Below are positions 18,686 to 27,067 of a DNA stretch of 64,000 bases, in pieces. Each line of letters begins with the position of its first letter. The first letter of the stretch is position 1. A program made the translations under genes and the position numbers. Origin of the DNA: Pedomonas mirosovicensis (GTDB taxonomy: Bacteria; Pseudomonadota; Alphaproteobacteria; Sphingomonadales; Sphingomonadaceae); assembly GCF_022569295.1 (NCBI RefSeq), contig NZ_JAKFIA010000001.1:263001-327000 (forward strand), given 5' to 3'. Below the pieces are notes generated by a model. That model saw only the letters and a program-made list of their open reading frames with translations. It searched no databases and was not told the origin of the DNA.

Positions 18686-20492
18686 CCCGGCCGATCCGGC
18701 ATCGCTGCGCCGCTGGCAGGAAACCGCCGGCCGCGCGGGGCTGACCGCCGTGAACTGGGGCCCGCTGCGCCTGGGCGTCGGGCCCGGCCCCTCGCCCCGG
18801 CCCGCCGAGACCGCCGCGCCGCAAACGGTGCTGGACGCCTACCCCCTGCGCCTGCCGCACCTGCCGGCAGCCTCGGGCCCCATCGATGCGCGCTGGGCGG
18901 AGGAGCACGCCCAGATCTTCACCCTGCTCGGCTGGGACGGGCGCCAGCTCACCCTGCAATCGGATGCCGTAGGGCTGAAGCCGGTTTACTGGGCGGAGAC
19001 GGCGGACGGCTGGCTGTTCGCCTCTACCATCACCGACATTCTCCTCTGCGAGCCCGCGCTGGCCCAGCCCATCGACCCGCTGGCCCTGCAGTTCCTGTTC
19101 ATCGGCCGCGCCGTGTGGGAAGACCGCACCCTGCACCAGCGGGTGAAGCGGTTGAAGAGCGGCGCGGTCTACCGCTGGACGGCGGACGCAGGGCTCACCA
19201 TCACCCGCGAGCGGCGCTGGCAGCTGCCCGAGCCCGAGCCGAAGATGCGCTGGGACGCCTTCTGCGCCCGGATGGACGGCGAAATCGGGCGGCTGATGGA
19301 CCACACCCTTGGCAACAAGCCGGAGCCGCTGGCCCTCTCCCTTTCGGGCGGCTACGACTCGCGCCTGCTGGCGGCACAGGTGGTAGCGCGCGGGCTGAAG
19401 CCGCTGTCGCTCACCTTCGGCGCGGGCCACACGCGCGAGGCGCGCGCCGCCGCCGAGATCGCCCGCCTGCTCGGCCTGCCACACCGCGCGGCTCCCTACC
19501 GGGACGACATCATCCTCGGCCACCTCAACCGGCTGACCGGCTGGTTCGAGGGCTGCTCGGACCTGTCGCTGGGCCAGGCCGCCGCCATCGAGGACTTCCA
19601 CCTGCCGCCGGTGCGAATGGTGCAGGGCTTTGCGGGCGACCTGATCGCCGGCTCCTTCGCCGCCCGGCTGAAAGGCGGCGACGACATCTCGCTCGATGCC
19701 CTGTCCCACGCCATCGTGCGCTACTATTTCCCGACCGCGCCGGACCTCGCCCGCGTGATCGGCATTCCCTTCGATCACGATGCCATGGAAGCCAGCGTTC
19801 GCGCCGAGCTGGGCGACGACAGCCCCTGCATCCCCGCCTTCTGGCGCTGGGCGTGGGAAGACCACGTGCGGCGCTACACGGCGGGCGTGCTGCTCGCCAC
19901 CCAGCCGTGGGCCGACCTGCTGTTGCCCTACTACGACCGGGACTACGTGACCTTCTGGGCCCGTGTGCCGCTGGAAGGACAGCGGGACCGCATTTGGTTC
20001 AAGCGCTGGTTCGCCGAGCGCCACCCAACGCTCGCCCGCGTGCCCCACCCAGAGGCGCTGGAGCACATGATCTCCCAGACCCAGCCCGCCCGCGCCTTCG
20101 AGTGGACCGGGCGGCAGTGCTACAAGGTGGCCGAACGCCTGCTCGGCACCCGCCGCCTGAACGAGGCCATGCGCGCCATTGGGCGCAGCACCTACATCTA
20201 CGACGGCCCGAACCTCACCTCCCGCTGGCACCAGCGCCAGCTGTTCGAGCGGCTGGAGCAGTTCCGCCCCGCCCTGCAACAGCAGCTGGGCATCCACCTG
20301 AAGCCGGACTTCGCCAGCGGCCTGCCCGACCGGCGCGGCCGCACCACACAGCCCGCCCGCCTGCTGCTGACGCTGGGCGCCTATGCCGACCACCTGCAAC
20401 GCGCCCTCGCCGCCGGACGCCGCGAAGTGCGGCTGGAGGAAGACGCCGCCCCCTCGCAGCTCGCGCCGCAAGCCGCCCCGTCAGGAGGGTGA
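18639..20492 (+). CDS. Asparagine-synthetase-like protein, array gene 4 (divergent)
   Basis: 617 residues from ATG 18639, preceded by a good ribosome site (CTGGAGG); the gene overlaps the end of gene 3, so translation is coupled. The PP-loop is SGGYDS at residues 236-241. Unlike genes 1-3 it keeps the acidic loop GFAGDLIAGSF, closer to canonical AsnB. Residue 2 is Ile, so no glutaminase Cys. The N-terminal domain is much diverged but keeps a DAVGLKPVYW segment (AsnB-type D-x-x-G-x-K-P). A Pro/Ala-rich tail ends the protein. Probably a functionally distinct member of the array. Confidence 0.78.
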   Translation: MIATSRFLLWLPRPGSPADPASLRRWQETAGRAGLTAVNWGPLRLGVGPGPSPRPAETAAPQTVLDAYPLRLPHLPAASGPIDARWAEEHAQIFTLLGWDGRQLTLQSDAVGLKPVYWAETADGWLFASTITDILLCEPALAQPIDPLALQFLFIGRAVWEDRTLHQRVKRLKSGAVYRWTADAGLTITRERRWQLPEPEPKMRWDAFCARMDGEIGRLMDHTLGNKPEPLALSLSGGYDSRLLAAQVVARGLKPLSLTFGAGHTREARAAAEIARLLGLPHRAAPYRDDIILGHLNRLTGWFEGCSDLSLGQAAAIEDFHLPPVRMVQGFAGDLIAGSFAARLKGGDDISLDALSHAIVRYYFPTAPDLARVIGIPFDHDAMEASVRAELGDDSPCIPAFWRWAWEDHVRRYTAGVLLATQPWADLLLPYYDRDYVTFWARVPLEGQRDRIWFKRWFAERHPTLARVPHPEALEHMISQTQPARAFEWTGRQCYKVAERLLGTRRLNEAMRAIGRSTYIYDGPNLTSRWHQRQLFERLEQFRPALQQQLGIHLKPDFASGLPDRRGRTTQPARLLLTLGAYADHLQRALAAGRREVRLEEDAAPSQLAPQAAPSGG

Positions 20493-20522
20493 AGGTTCCT
20501 GTCGTTGATCGAGGTTGATTTT

Positions 20523-20657
20523 TGCAGAGGGTCTCGGACCCTCTGCACTCCCTTTCGTTTCGGGCCGCACCCGGTCGCACCGGCGCACTCTCTGGAGGAA
20601 GGACGCGGCCCGAAAAATGAATAGGGGATTGCAGGGGGAACTTGTTCCCCCTGCAAT
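20523..20657. repeat. Intergenic paired-hairpin element (copy D)
   Basis: Left arm: 23-nt perfect hairpin GCAGAGGGTC-TCG-GACCCTCTGC (20524-20546), box ACTCCCTTTCGTTT, then CGGGCCGC. Right arm inverted: GCGGCCCGAAAAATGAATAGGGGA, then hairpin GCAGGGGGAAC...GTTCCCCCTGC (20631-20654). It lies between convergent array genes 4 and 5 and probably ends both transcripts. Confidence 0.75.
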
Positions 20658-20686
20658 CAAACCCCGAACGAGAACAATCCCGCCCC

Positions 20687-22468
20687 TCAGGCGGCGGAGG
20701 CGAGGCGTGCTTCCGGCGCATCCTCCGCCCAGCGCACGTAGCGGGCGAGCGTCCAGAAGCGGCGGAGGATGTGCAGGCCGTCGTACTGGAGGTCGCGGGT
20801 GGGGAAGCAGAACTGCATGAGGTTCTGCGGCACGTCGATGCCGAAGCGTGACCGGAGCGCGGGCGCGGCCGCTTCTACTTCTGCCGCCATGCTGCGGCGG
20901 ATTTCGTCCGTCTCGCCGCCGTAGGAGATTCGCATGATATCCGGGTGCGGCAGTTCGCGGCCCAGCGACTTGTAGAGCTTCTCCTTGGCGTCCAGCCCCC
21001 GGTCGCGGGCGAACTTCCGCAGGATGTCCTTCAGCGCGGGCTTGATGGCGAACACGCTGGAGGGGTGCGGAATGGTGGCGACTTCCGGGAAGTGGGCCTT
21101 GAACACGGTGTAGAACAGGGTGCGGTCCACCTGCGCCATCAGCGGCTGGTGCATCCACAGTTCCATGTAGGCCCGGTCGAGGAAGGGATAGAAGGGCGCG
21201 AAGCGGGAGCCGATGATTTCCGCCTGCGTGGAGGTGAAGCGGCGCTGGCGGTTGCTGCACGCCCACAGCATGGCGGACTGGAACAGGTGCGGCGCATCCG
21301 GCAGGTTGTCGTAGGCCGACTGGCACAGCTGCTCGAACGGCTTGTCGAACCCGGCCATCTCCGCCGCCTTCAGCTGGTTGGGGAAGGCGTAGCTGCGGAT
21401 GATGCCTTCGGCCAGCGCATCCTTGCTGCGGAAGAACTGCGGGGCGACGCGGCAGACGAACGCGCCACTCATGGTATCGCCGAGGAAGCCGTGCATGACG
21501 GCGGTGCCGTCCGTCTCCGGCATGGCCAGCAGGTTGGCGATGTGCATGACATAGGGGTCGATCTGCCCCTGCAGCACCTCGAAATAAAGCGGCATGCGGG
21601 AGCGCAGCATGTCGTGCGGATAGGGCACGGTTCTAAGGTCGAGCCCCAGCCGTTCGGCGATCTGCCGCGCCGCCCAGAACTCGCTGTGGTGCGGCTCGCC
21701 GTAGGTGTAGGCGCGGTAGCGATGCCCCATCGCGCGGGTGGCCGCCGCCATCAGCCGCGAGTCATAGCCGCCGGAGAGGGCAATGACCGGCGGGCCGGCA
21801 TGCCAGGCCAGCTTGCGCCGGATGGAATCGAACATCGCCTCCTTCACCTGTGCGGCGACCATATGCGGGTGGGCATCCGGGTTCGGGTCCCCCAGCCGCA
21901 CCTTGATGCCCTCCGCATGGAGCACCGGCCCGGTGGTCGCCGACCACTCCACCCGGTCGCCGCAGAACAGGCGCTCGATGCCGCCCTCCATGGTGCGCCG
22001 CCCCATGGGGGAGAGCAGGATCAGGAACTCCAGCACCGCCAGCCTGTCCACCGGCGCATCCGCCGGGGCCACCTGACGGATGAGTTCAATGCGGTTGGAG
22101 AGCCACCACCCCTCCGCCCGGCGGCGCAGGAACACAGGCCGGATGCTGATGAGGTCCCCCGCGATGGAAAGCGTGCCCGGTGCGGTCTCGCGGATTTCGG
22201 TGAACACCTGCAAGGCGTCCTGCAGGTCGTCAAAGCCGATAGTGTCCGGCCACTCGGAGGCGCTGGCATGACGGGCAGGCACGGTGTCGATCACCCGCAC
22301 GAGGCCGCCCGCGTGCGGGCGCGCGCCCTTGCCCGGCAGCACCCACAGCCGCGCCGGGCCGAAGGCGAACTCGGTAAAGCCGGAGACCAGATCGGGCGAG
22401 ATCGCGCCGCTCGGTCCGTTCACGTGCGGGAGATAAGCCAGCCAGCGGTCGGTGAGCAGCATCCGCAC
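20687..22468 (-). CDS. Asparagine-synthetase-like protein, array gene 5 (convergent)
   Basis: 593 residues, fifth AsnB-like gene, on the opposite strand and facing gene 4. The PP-loop SGGYDS is at about residues 232-237, and a GFLGDTMSGAF loop retains the acidic residue as in gene 4. It begins MRM, so again no Cys2. The AsnB-like second half is well conserved (YPFLDRAYMEL, matching the AsnB RxPFLD region). It is more similar in motif set to gene 4 than to genes 1-3. Regulation must be separate from the four + strand genes. Confidence 0.78.
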   Translation of the reverse strand: MRMLLTDRWLAYLPHVNGPSGAISPDLVSGFTEFAFGPARLWVLPGKGARPHAGGLVRVIDTVPARHASASEWPDTIGFDDLQDALQVFTEIRETAPGTLSIAGDLISIRPVFLRRRAEGWWLSNRIELIRQVAPADAPVDRLAVLEFLILLSPMGRRTMEGGIERLFCGDRVEWSATTGPVLHAEGIKVRLGDPNPDAHPHMVAAQVKEAMFDSIRRKLAWHAGPPVIALSGGYDSRLMAAATRAMGHRYRAYTYGEPHHSEFWAARQIAERLGLDLRTVPYPHDMLRSRMPLYFEVLQGQIDPYVMHIANLLAMPETDGTAVMHGFLGDTMSGAFVCRVAPQFFRSKDALAEGIIRSYAFPNQLKAAEMAGFDKPFEQLCQSAYDNLPDAPHLFQSAMLWACSNRQRRFTSTQAEIIGSRFAPFYPFLDRAYMELWMHQPLMAQVDRTLFYTVFKAHFPEVATIPHPSSVFAIKPALKDILRKFARDRGLDAKEKLYKSLGRELPHPDIMRISYGGETDEIRRSMAAEVEAAAPALRSRFGIDVPQNLMQFCFPTRDLQYDGLHILRRFWTLARYVRWAEDAPEARLASAA

Positions 22469-22572
22469 CCCCTCTCAGATGTTCCAGTTCCCCATCAGTC
22501 TAGGGCGATGCGGGCGTTATTCCAGAGAGTTGGAGGCACAAGCCCGTTCGCAGGGCAAACAAGACAAAAGAG

Positions 22573-22755
22573 ATAAGGGGGCCTCGGGCCCCCTTATAAT
22601 CCCCCTTCGTTTGAAAGGGGCGCACCCGATCTTGCTGTTCAGCGCAACGCCCATGCGGGGCGCGGCCCGCCAAGCGAATGGCCCGAAAACAAAGGGAGGT
22701 GCAGGAGGGACCTCTTGTTTGTGCGCCTCCGCGCACGGGGCCCCTCCCGCAGAGT
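22573..22755. repeat. Intergenic paired-hairpin element (copy E)
   Basis: Left hairpin ATAAGGGGGCC-TCG-GGCCCCCTTAT (22573-22597) is followed by the box TCCCCCTTCGTTTGAAAGGGGCGC. The inverted right arm is GGCCCGAAAACAAAGGGAGGTGCAGGAGGG, with a longer, imperfect hairpin containing gtgcgcctccgcgcac. The last motif also appears at 32045 and 4330. It separates the peptidase gene at 22769 from array gene 5. Confidence 0.7.
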
Positions 22756-22768
22756 GCAAGCAACCTGC

Positions 22769-24598
22769 TTAGACGCTGGCCTTCTGCACCGCGATCCAGT
22801 TGCGGATCTTGGCTTCCAGCACGGTCATCGGCAGGGCGCCGGTGCCCAGCACCTGCTCGTGGAAAGCGCGCACGTCGAACTTCGGACCGAGCTGCTGCTC
22901 GGCTTCCGTCCGCAGGCGGCGGATGGTCAGCTGGCCGATCTTGTAGGCAAGCGCCTGGCCCGGAATGGCGATGTAGCGCTCCACTTCCGCCGTGGCGTCG
23001 GTTTCGCCCATGGCCGAGTTGTCGAGCATGTACTTGATCGCCTGCTCGCGGGTCCAGCCCTTGGCGTGGATGCCGGTGTCGACCACCAGGCGCATGGCGC
23101 GCAGCATCTCATCGTCCAGACGGCCGAACTGCTGGTACGGGTCGGTCAGCAGGCCCAGCTCCTTGCCGAGCGATTCGGCGTAGAGGCCCCAGCCTTCCGT
23201 GTAGGCGTTGTTGCCGCCGAAGCGCAGGAAGTCCGGAATGGTCGGCGTCTCCTGCGCCAGGCTGATCTGGTAGTGATGGCCCGGCACCGCCTCGTGCAGG
23301 AACAGGGTTTCCATGCCCGGCTTGGTGCGGGACGGCAGGTCATAGGTGTTCACGTAGAACACGCCCGGACGCGTGCCATCGGCGCTGCCCGACATGTAGT
23401 AGGCGCCGGCCTGGTTCTTCTCGATGAAGGCCGGAACCGGGCGGATCTCGAACGGCGTCTTGACGGTCCGGTTGAACAGGCGCGGCATGCCCGCATCCAC
23501 GCGGGCGCGGATGGAATTGTAGGCCGCCAGCAGCTCGTCCTTGCTCTTGAACTTGAACTGCGGGTCGGTCCGCAGGTGCTCGAAGAACTGCTTCAGGGTG
23601 CCCTTGAAGCCAACCTGGTTCTTGATGGCTTCCATCTCGCGGGTGATGCGCGCCACTTCCTTGAGGCCGATCTCGTGGATCTCGTTCGGCGTCATCTTGG
23701 TGGTGGTGTGCTGTTCAACCAGCGCGGAATAGAGCAGCGGGCCATCCTTCATGCCGAGCAGGCCCGGCACGCGGCGAGCGTGCGGCTTGTACTCGGTTTC
23801 CATGAAGGTCTTCAGCCGCTGGTAGACCGGAAGGATCGTGTTGGCGATCTTGTCCTGGTAGGCCTGGGTCAGCCGCGCCTTGTCGCTGGCGGAGAAGTCC
23901 GCCGGCATGTTCTTGATCGGCAGGTAGTAGGTGCTGTTCTCAACGCCCTGCTTGATGATGGTGTCGAGCTGGCCGATCACGTTGTTCACCACCACCTGCG
24001 GCTGCACGTGCCCGGCGTTTATGCCCTCGCGCATGCGAACGATGGCGCGGTCCATCACGACCACGAAGTTGTCCATGCGCTTGAGGCCGTCCTCATAGTC
24101 CTTCACCGTCTTGTACGGCGCGATGGACTGGCCGGAGGACAGGTCCGGGAAGAAGGTGTGCATGCCGTAGAAGTGATCGATCGGCAGCTGGGTCTGGATG
24201 GTCTCCAGCGGCTTCGAGGCGAAGCGCAGCGCCAGTTCCGTCTCATACTTGAAGACATCGTAGTAGATGGCGTTGTCCGGGCTCAGCGCCGAACGGTCGA
24301 TGGTGGCGAGGCGCGCCAGATCCTGCTGCTTGGCCTGATAGACCGCGGCGGCATATTCGTCGGACAGATAATCGCCGATCCGGTCGGCATAGCGCATGTC
24401 GCCGCGCGCCAGCGCGTTGATCGGGTTGAGGCGCAGGTTGGTCTCGTCGCTGTCCTTGAACAGCTGGGCCAGCTGCTGATCGGCGCTCGGCTTGACCACG
24501 GCCACCGGCTCCGGCGGCTGCTTGGTGGCGCAGGCGGCCAGCACGGCAAACGGCAGGGCGGCCATGCTGAGGCGCAGCCACGTCTTCAAATTGCTCAT
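22769..24598 (-). CDS. DUF885-family secreted metallopeptidase, lipoprotein
   Basis: 609 residues from ATG 24598. The N terminus is a signal peptide ending in the lipobox FAVLAAC, so the protein should be lipid-anchored in the envelope. The DUF885 core carries the zinc-site motif FLHEAVPGHHYQ and a downstream EGWGLYAESLG, the expected HExxGHH...E arrangement of this peptidase-like family. Substrates of most members are unknown; some act on short peptides. The gene is co-directional with the upstream amidohydrolase (160 bp gap), suggesting a joint role in degrading dipeptides or small amides. Confidence 0.85.
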   Translation of the reverse strand: MSNLKTWLRLSMAALPFAVLAACATKQPPEPVAVVKPSADQQLAQLFKDSDETNLRLNPINALARGDMRYADRIGDYLSDEYAAAVYQAKQQDLARLATIDRSALSPDNAIYYDVFKYETELALRFASKPLETIQTQLPIDHFYGMHTFFPDLSSGQSIAPYKTVKDYEDGLKRMDNFVVVMDRAIVRMREGINAGHVQPQVVVNNVIGQLDTIIKQGVENSTYYLPIKNMPADFSASDKARLTQAYQDKIANTILPVYQRLKTFMETEYKPHARRVPGLLGMKDGPLLYSALVEQHTTTKMTPNEIHEIGLKEVARITREMEAIKNQVGFKGTLKQFFEHLRTDPQFKFKSKDELLAAYNSIRARVDAGMPRLFNRTVKTPFEIRPVPAFIEKNQAGAYYMSGSADGTRPGVFYVNTYDLPSRTKPGMETLFLHEAVPGHHYQISLAQETPTIPDFLRFGGNNAYTEGWGLYAESLGKELGLLTDPYQQFGRLDDEMLRAMRLVVDTGIHAKGWTREQAIKYMLDNSAMGETDATAEVERYIAIPGQALAYKIGQLTIRRLRTEAEQQLGPKFDVRAFHEQVLGTGALPMTVLEAKIRNWIAVQKASV

Positions 24599-24757
24599 CT
24601 TAAGGAACCCCCTTGTATCGACGCGCAGCGCCGGATCAGGGCGCTGCGCGAATATAAATCGCGACATGGCGGCCAGCCCCTTGCCGGAGCAATTCTCCCG
24701 CGATGAACCGCCGGCGCCGTGCGCCGAACTGCCGCCATGCCGCGATGAACCGATGAT

Positions 24758-26074
24758 TTACTGCATCGGCACGACACGGCCAGAGGCCATGACGAACTGC
24801 ACCTTCTCCAGCACCCGAACGTTGGTGAGCGGGTCGCCATCCACCGCGATGATATCAGCCGACTTGCCGGGCTCCAGCGTGCCGATTTCGCTCTCTAGCC
24901 CCAGCAACTTCGCCGCCGAGGTGGTGGCGCTGGCCAGGGCCTCGCGCGGGGTAAGCCCGCCGTATTGCACCATCAGGCCGAACTCCTCGCCGTTGCGGCC
25001 GTGCTCATAGACGGCGGAATCGGTGCCGAAGGCAATGGGAACGCCCTCGTGCTTGGCCGCCGCGATCTGCTTGCCGCGCACCTTCAGCGTCTGGCGGATC
25101 TTCTCTTCCACCTGCGGGGTGTAGACGCCCTTGCCCAGCCGCTCGGAAATGCCGGTGAAGGCCATCAGCGTCGGCACCATGTAGGTGCCCTTCTCCTTCA
25201 TCACCTTGAGGCCGGCGTCATCGACGAAGGTGCCATGCTCGATGGAATCGACACCCGCCCGCGCGGCGGTCTCGATGCCCTTGGCGCCATGGGCATGGGC
25301 CGCGACCTTGAGGCCGAGGCTGTGGGCCGTGTCCATGATGGCCTCAAGCTCCTCATTGGTGAAGTGCTGGCCAAGGCCGCGCGCCTGCTGCGAGAGCACG
25401 CCGCCCGTCGCGGTGATCTTGATGACATCCGCCCCGGCGCGGGAAGCCTCGCGCACGCGGGCCGCGCACTGCACCGCGCCGGTGCAGGTGTTGCCGGCCG
25501 ACAGGGCCTCCACCACCTCGCGGCGGAACCCGCTCACGTCACCATGGCCGCCGATGATGGAAATAGCCGGGCCGGAGGAGAGAATGCGCGGGCCGACGAT
25601 CACCCCGTCGCGCACGGCGTCGCGCAGGGCGAAGCCCACGTTCTTGCCCGAGCCCAGGTCCCGCACGGTGGTGAACCCGGCGCGCACGGTGACGAGCGCG
25701 TTCTTGGTGCCGACGGCCGTGGCGTATTCATCGCTGTTCACGGCCTCCTTCCACCACGGCGTGCCCGGATCGCCCGAAAGGTGCACGTGCGCGTCGATCA
25801 GGCCCGGCAGCACGGTCTTGGACGACAGGTCGATTTCCTTCACCGGCTCGTCCGGCTTCAAATCGGGCACCAGCGCCCGCACATCCGGATTGCCGCTCGC
25901 GACCTTGACGATGCGTCCATCGCGCACGGCGATGGTGGACGGCCCCAGCGCGGGCTTGTTCGCATCGACGATCACCCGCCCGGCGCGCACCAGCGTGACC
26001 TCCGCCTGCGCGACCTGCGGCAACAAAGCCGCCGTTGCAACCAGCGCGGTTGCAAAGAGAGGAAGCTTCCCCAT
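24758..26074 (-). CDS. Secreted amidohydrolase, Xaa-Pro dipeptidase-like
   Basis: 438 residues with a Sec signal peptide (hydrophobic segment ending QVAQA), hence periplasmic or exported. It is an amidohydrolase-superfamily enzyme with a binuclear metal site: HVHLSG in DAHVHLSG, the bridging Lys in VIKITATGG, His in AAHAHG and SIEHG, and the catalytic Asp in FGTDSA. This pattern matches the bacterial carboxypeptidase/prolidase-like group (related to Caulobacter enzymes acting on L-Xaa-Pro or Xaa-Arg/Lys dipeptides). Assignment to dipeptidase rather than another amide hydrolase is inference. Confidence 0.85.
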   Translation of the reverse strand: MGKLPLFATALVATAALLPQVAQAEVTLVRAGRVIVDANKPALGPSTIAVRDGRIVKVASGNPDVRALVPDLKPDEPVKEIDLSSKTVLPGLIDAHVHLSGDPGTPWWKEAVNSDEYATAVGTKNALVTVRAGFTTVRDLGSGKNVGFALRDAVRDGVIVGPRILSSGPAISIIGGHGDVSGFRREVVEALSAGNTCTGAVQCAARVREASRAGADVIKITATGGVLSQQARGLGQHFTNEELEAIMDTAHSLGLKVAAHAHGAKGIETAARAGVDSIEHGTFVDDAGLKVMKEKGTYMVPTLMAFTGISERLGKGVYTPQVEEKIRQTLKVRGKQIAAAKHEGVPIAFGTDSAVYEHGRNGEEFGLMVQYGGLTPREALASATTSAAKLLGLESEIGTLEPGKSADIIAVDGDPLTNVRVLEKVQFVMASGRVVPMQ

Positions 26075-26227
26075 GTTCGTTCTTTCCCCCGAAAGATATG
26101 AATTAAGCGAGGCTGCACCCTCCCGCGCCGCGACGCAAGAGGCAGGCGAAGTACAACTGCCACTGGCTTGTTTTCTTTTTGCAGGATGGGCCCCGTGCGC
26201 GAAGGCGAGGCCCTGGCATCCGCCGCC

Positions 26228-26783
26228 TTACAGCCGGTCCGGCAGGAACTGCGATTTGCGGCTGATGGTCTTGCCGGAGACCATGAACTGGCCATCGCCC
26301 ATGTAGTGCAGGGTCTCGGGCATCTTGGGGGAGGGGGGCGACGTGGGCCTTCACCACCTCGAAGATGAAGAAGTTGTAGCGATCAACCATGGCGTCGTCG
26401 TGCAGGCGGCACTCGAAGCTGGCGTGGCATTCGCGGATGAGCGGGGCGTCCACCTCTTCCGCCTCCTCGGGCGTGAGGCTGAACGCGGCGAACTTGTCGG
26501 TGCTGGAGCCCGAGCAGTTGCCGATGCCGACCACCGTGTCGGTGAGCGCGGTCGTCGGCAGGTTGATGACGCACTGCCGGCTGTTGCGGATCATCTGGAA
26601 GCTGTGGTTGCCGCTGGAGATCATGCAGCCCACCAGCGAGGGGGTGAACTCCAGCACCGTGTGCCAGCCCATGGTCATGATGTTGTCCCGCCCCTGCCAG
26701 CGGGAGGAGACCAGCACGATCGGCCCCGGCTCCAGATACCGGCGCACCTCGCTCACGGGAAACGGCTGCTTCGCCTTCGTCAT
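26228..26783 (-). CDS. Flavin reductase family protein (frameshifted in this sequence)
   Basis: FMN-binding split-barrel flavin reductase-like protein, 184 residues from ATG 26783. The body shows the family segments SRWQGRDNIMTMGWH and VINLPTTALTDTVVGIGN. Near the C terminus the frame is broken at a run of six G (26333-26338 on the + strand). With five G it reads AHVAPSPKMPETLHYMG and continues to a stop at 26228-26230. As written, translation would run on to 26103. The electron donor and partner oxygenase are not evident from context. Confidence 0.75.
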
Positions 26784-26857
26784 GGCCCACCCTCGCCTGA
26801 GACGGAACAAGCGGGGTAACGCCCGAGCAGGCGGCGGTTTTCCGGCATGGAGACAAC

Positions 26858-26887
26858 AAAAAAGCCACCCCAATGGGTGGCTTTTTT
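26858..26887. terminator. Bidirectional rho-independent terminator
   Basis: Stem AAAAAAGCCACCC / GGGTGGCTTTTTT with loop CAAT. It has A and T runs on both sides, so it can work on both strands. On the minus strand it lies just downstream of tRNA-Thr and ends that transcript. Confidence 0.9.
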
Positions 26888-26895
26888 GAAAGCGA

Positions 26896-26971
26896 TGGTG
26901 CCGATGGAGGGACTCGAACCCCCGACCCACGCATTACGAATGCGTTGCTCTACCAGCTGAGCTACATCGGC
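26896..26971 (-). tRNA. tRNA-Thr (CGT anticodon)
   Basis: 76 nt with CCA encoded. Acceptor stem GCCGATG/CATCGGC, D-loop GCTCAGCTGGTAGAGC, anticodon stem ACGCA/TGCGT around loop TTCGTAA (anticodon CGT, reading ACG), and a TTCGAGTCC T-loop region. Followed directly by a strong terminator. Confidence 0.96.
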
Positions 26972-27067
26972 CCGCAGCGGATTTGCGCTCCCTTATCAAC
27001 CCCGCGCAAGGTTGACAAGCGGCAACGCGCATCCGCCGCCAAATACCCGCGCTGTACCGTCAGCCCA

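Noticed and set aside
13155-22468. Calling the array a lasso-peptide cluster
   Set aside because: No B-type leader-binding protein, transglutaminase-like protease, isopeptidase of the S9 type or recognisable precursor is present; only the cyclase-like fold is shared.
22715-24706. 663-codon frame antisense to the DUF885 gene
   Set aside because: His/Arg/Gly-rich shadow of a well-supported metallopeptidase gene.
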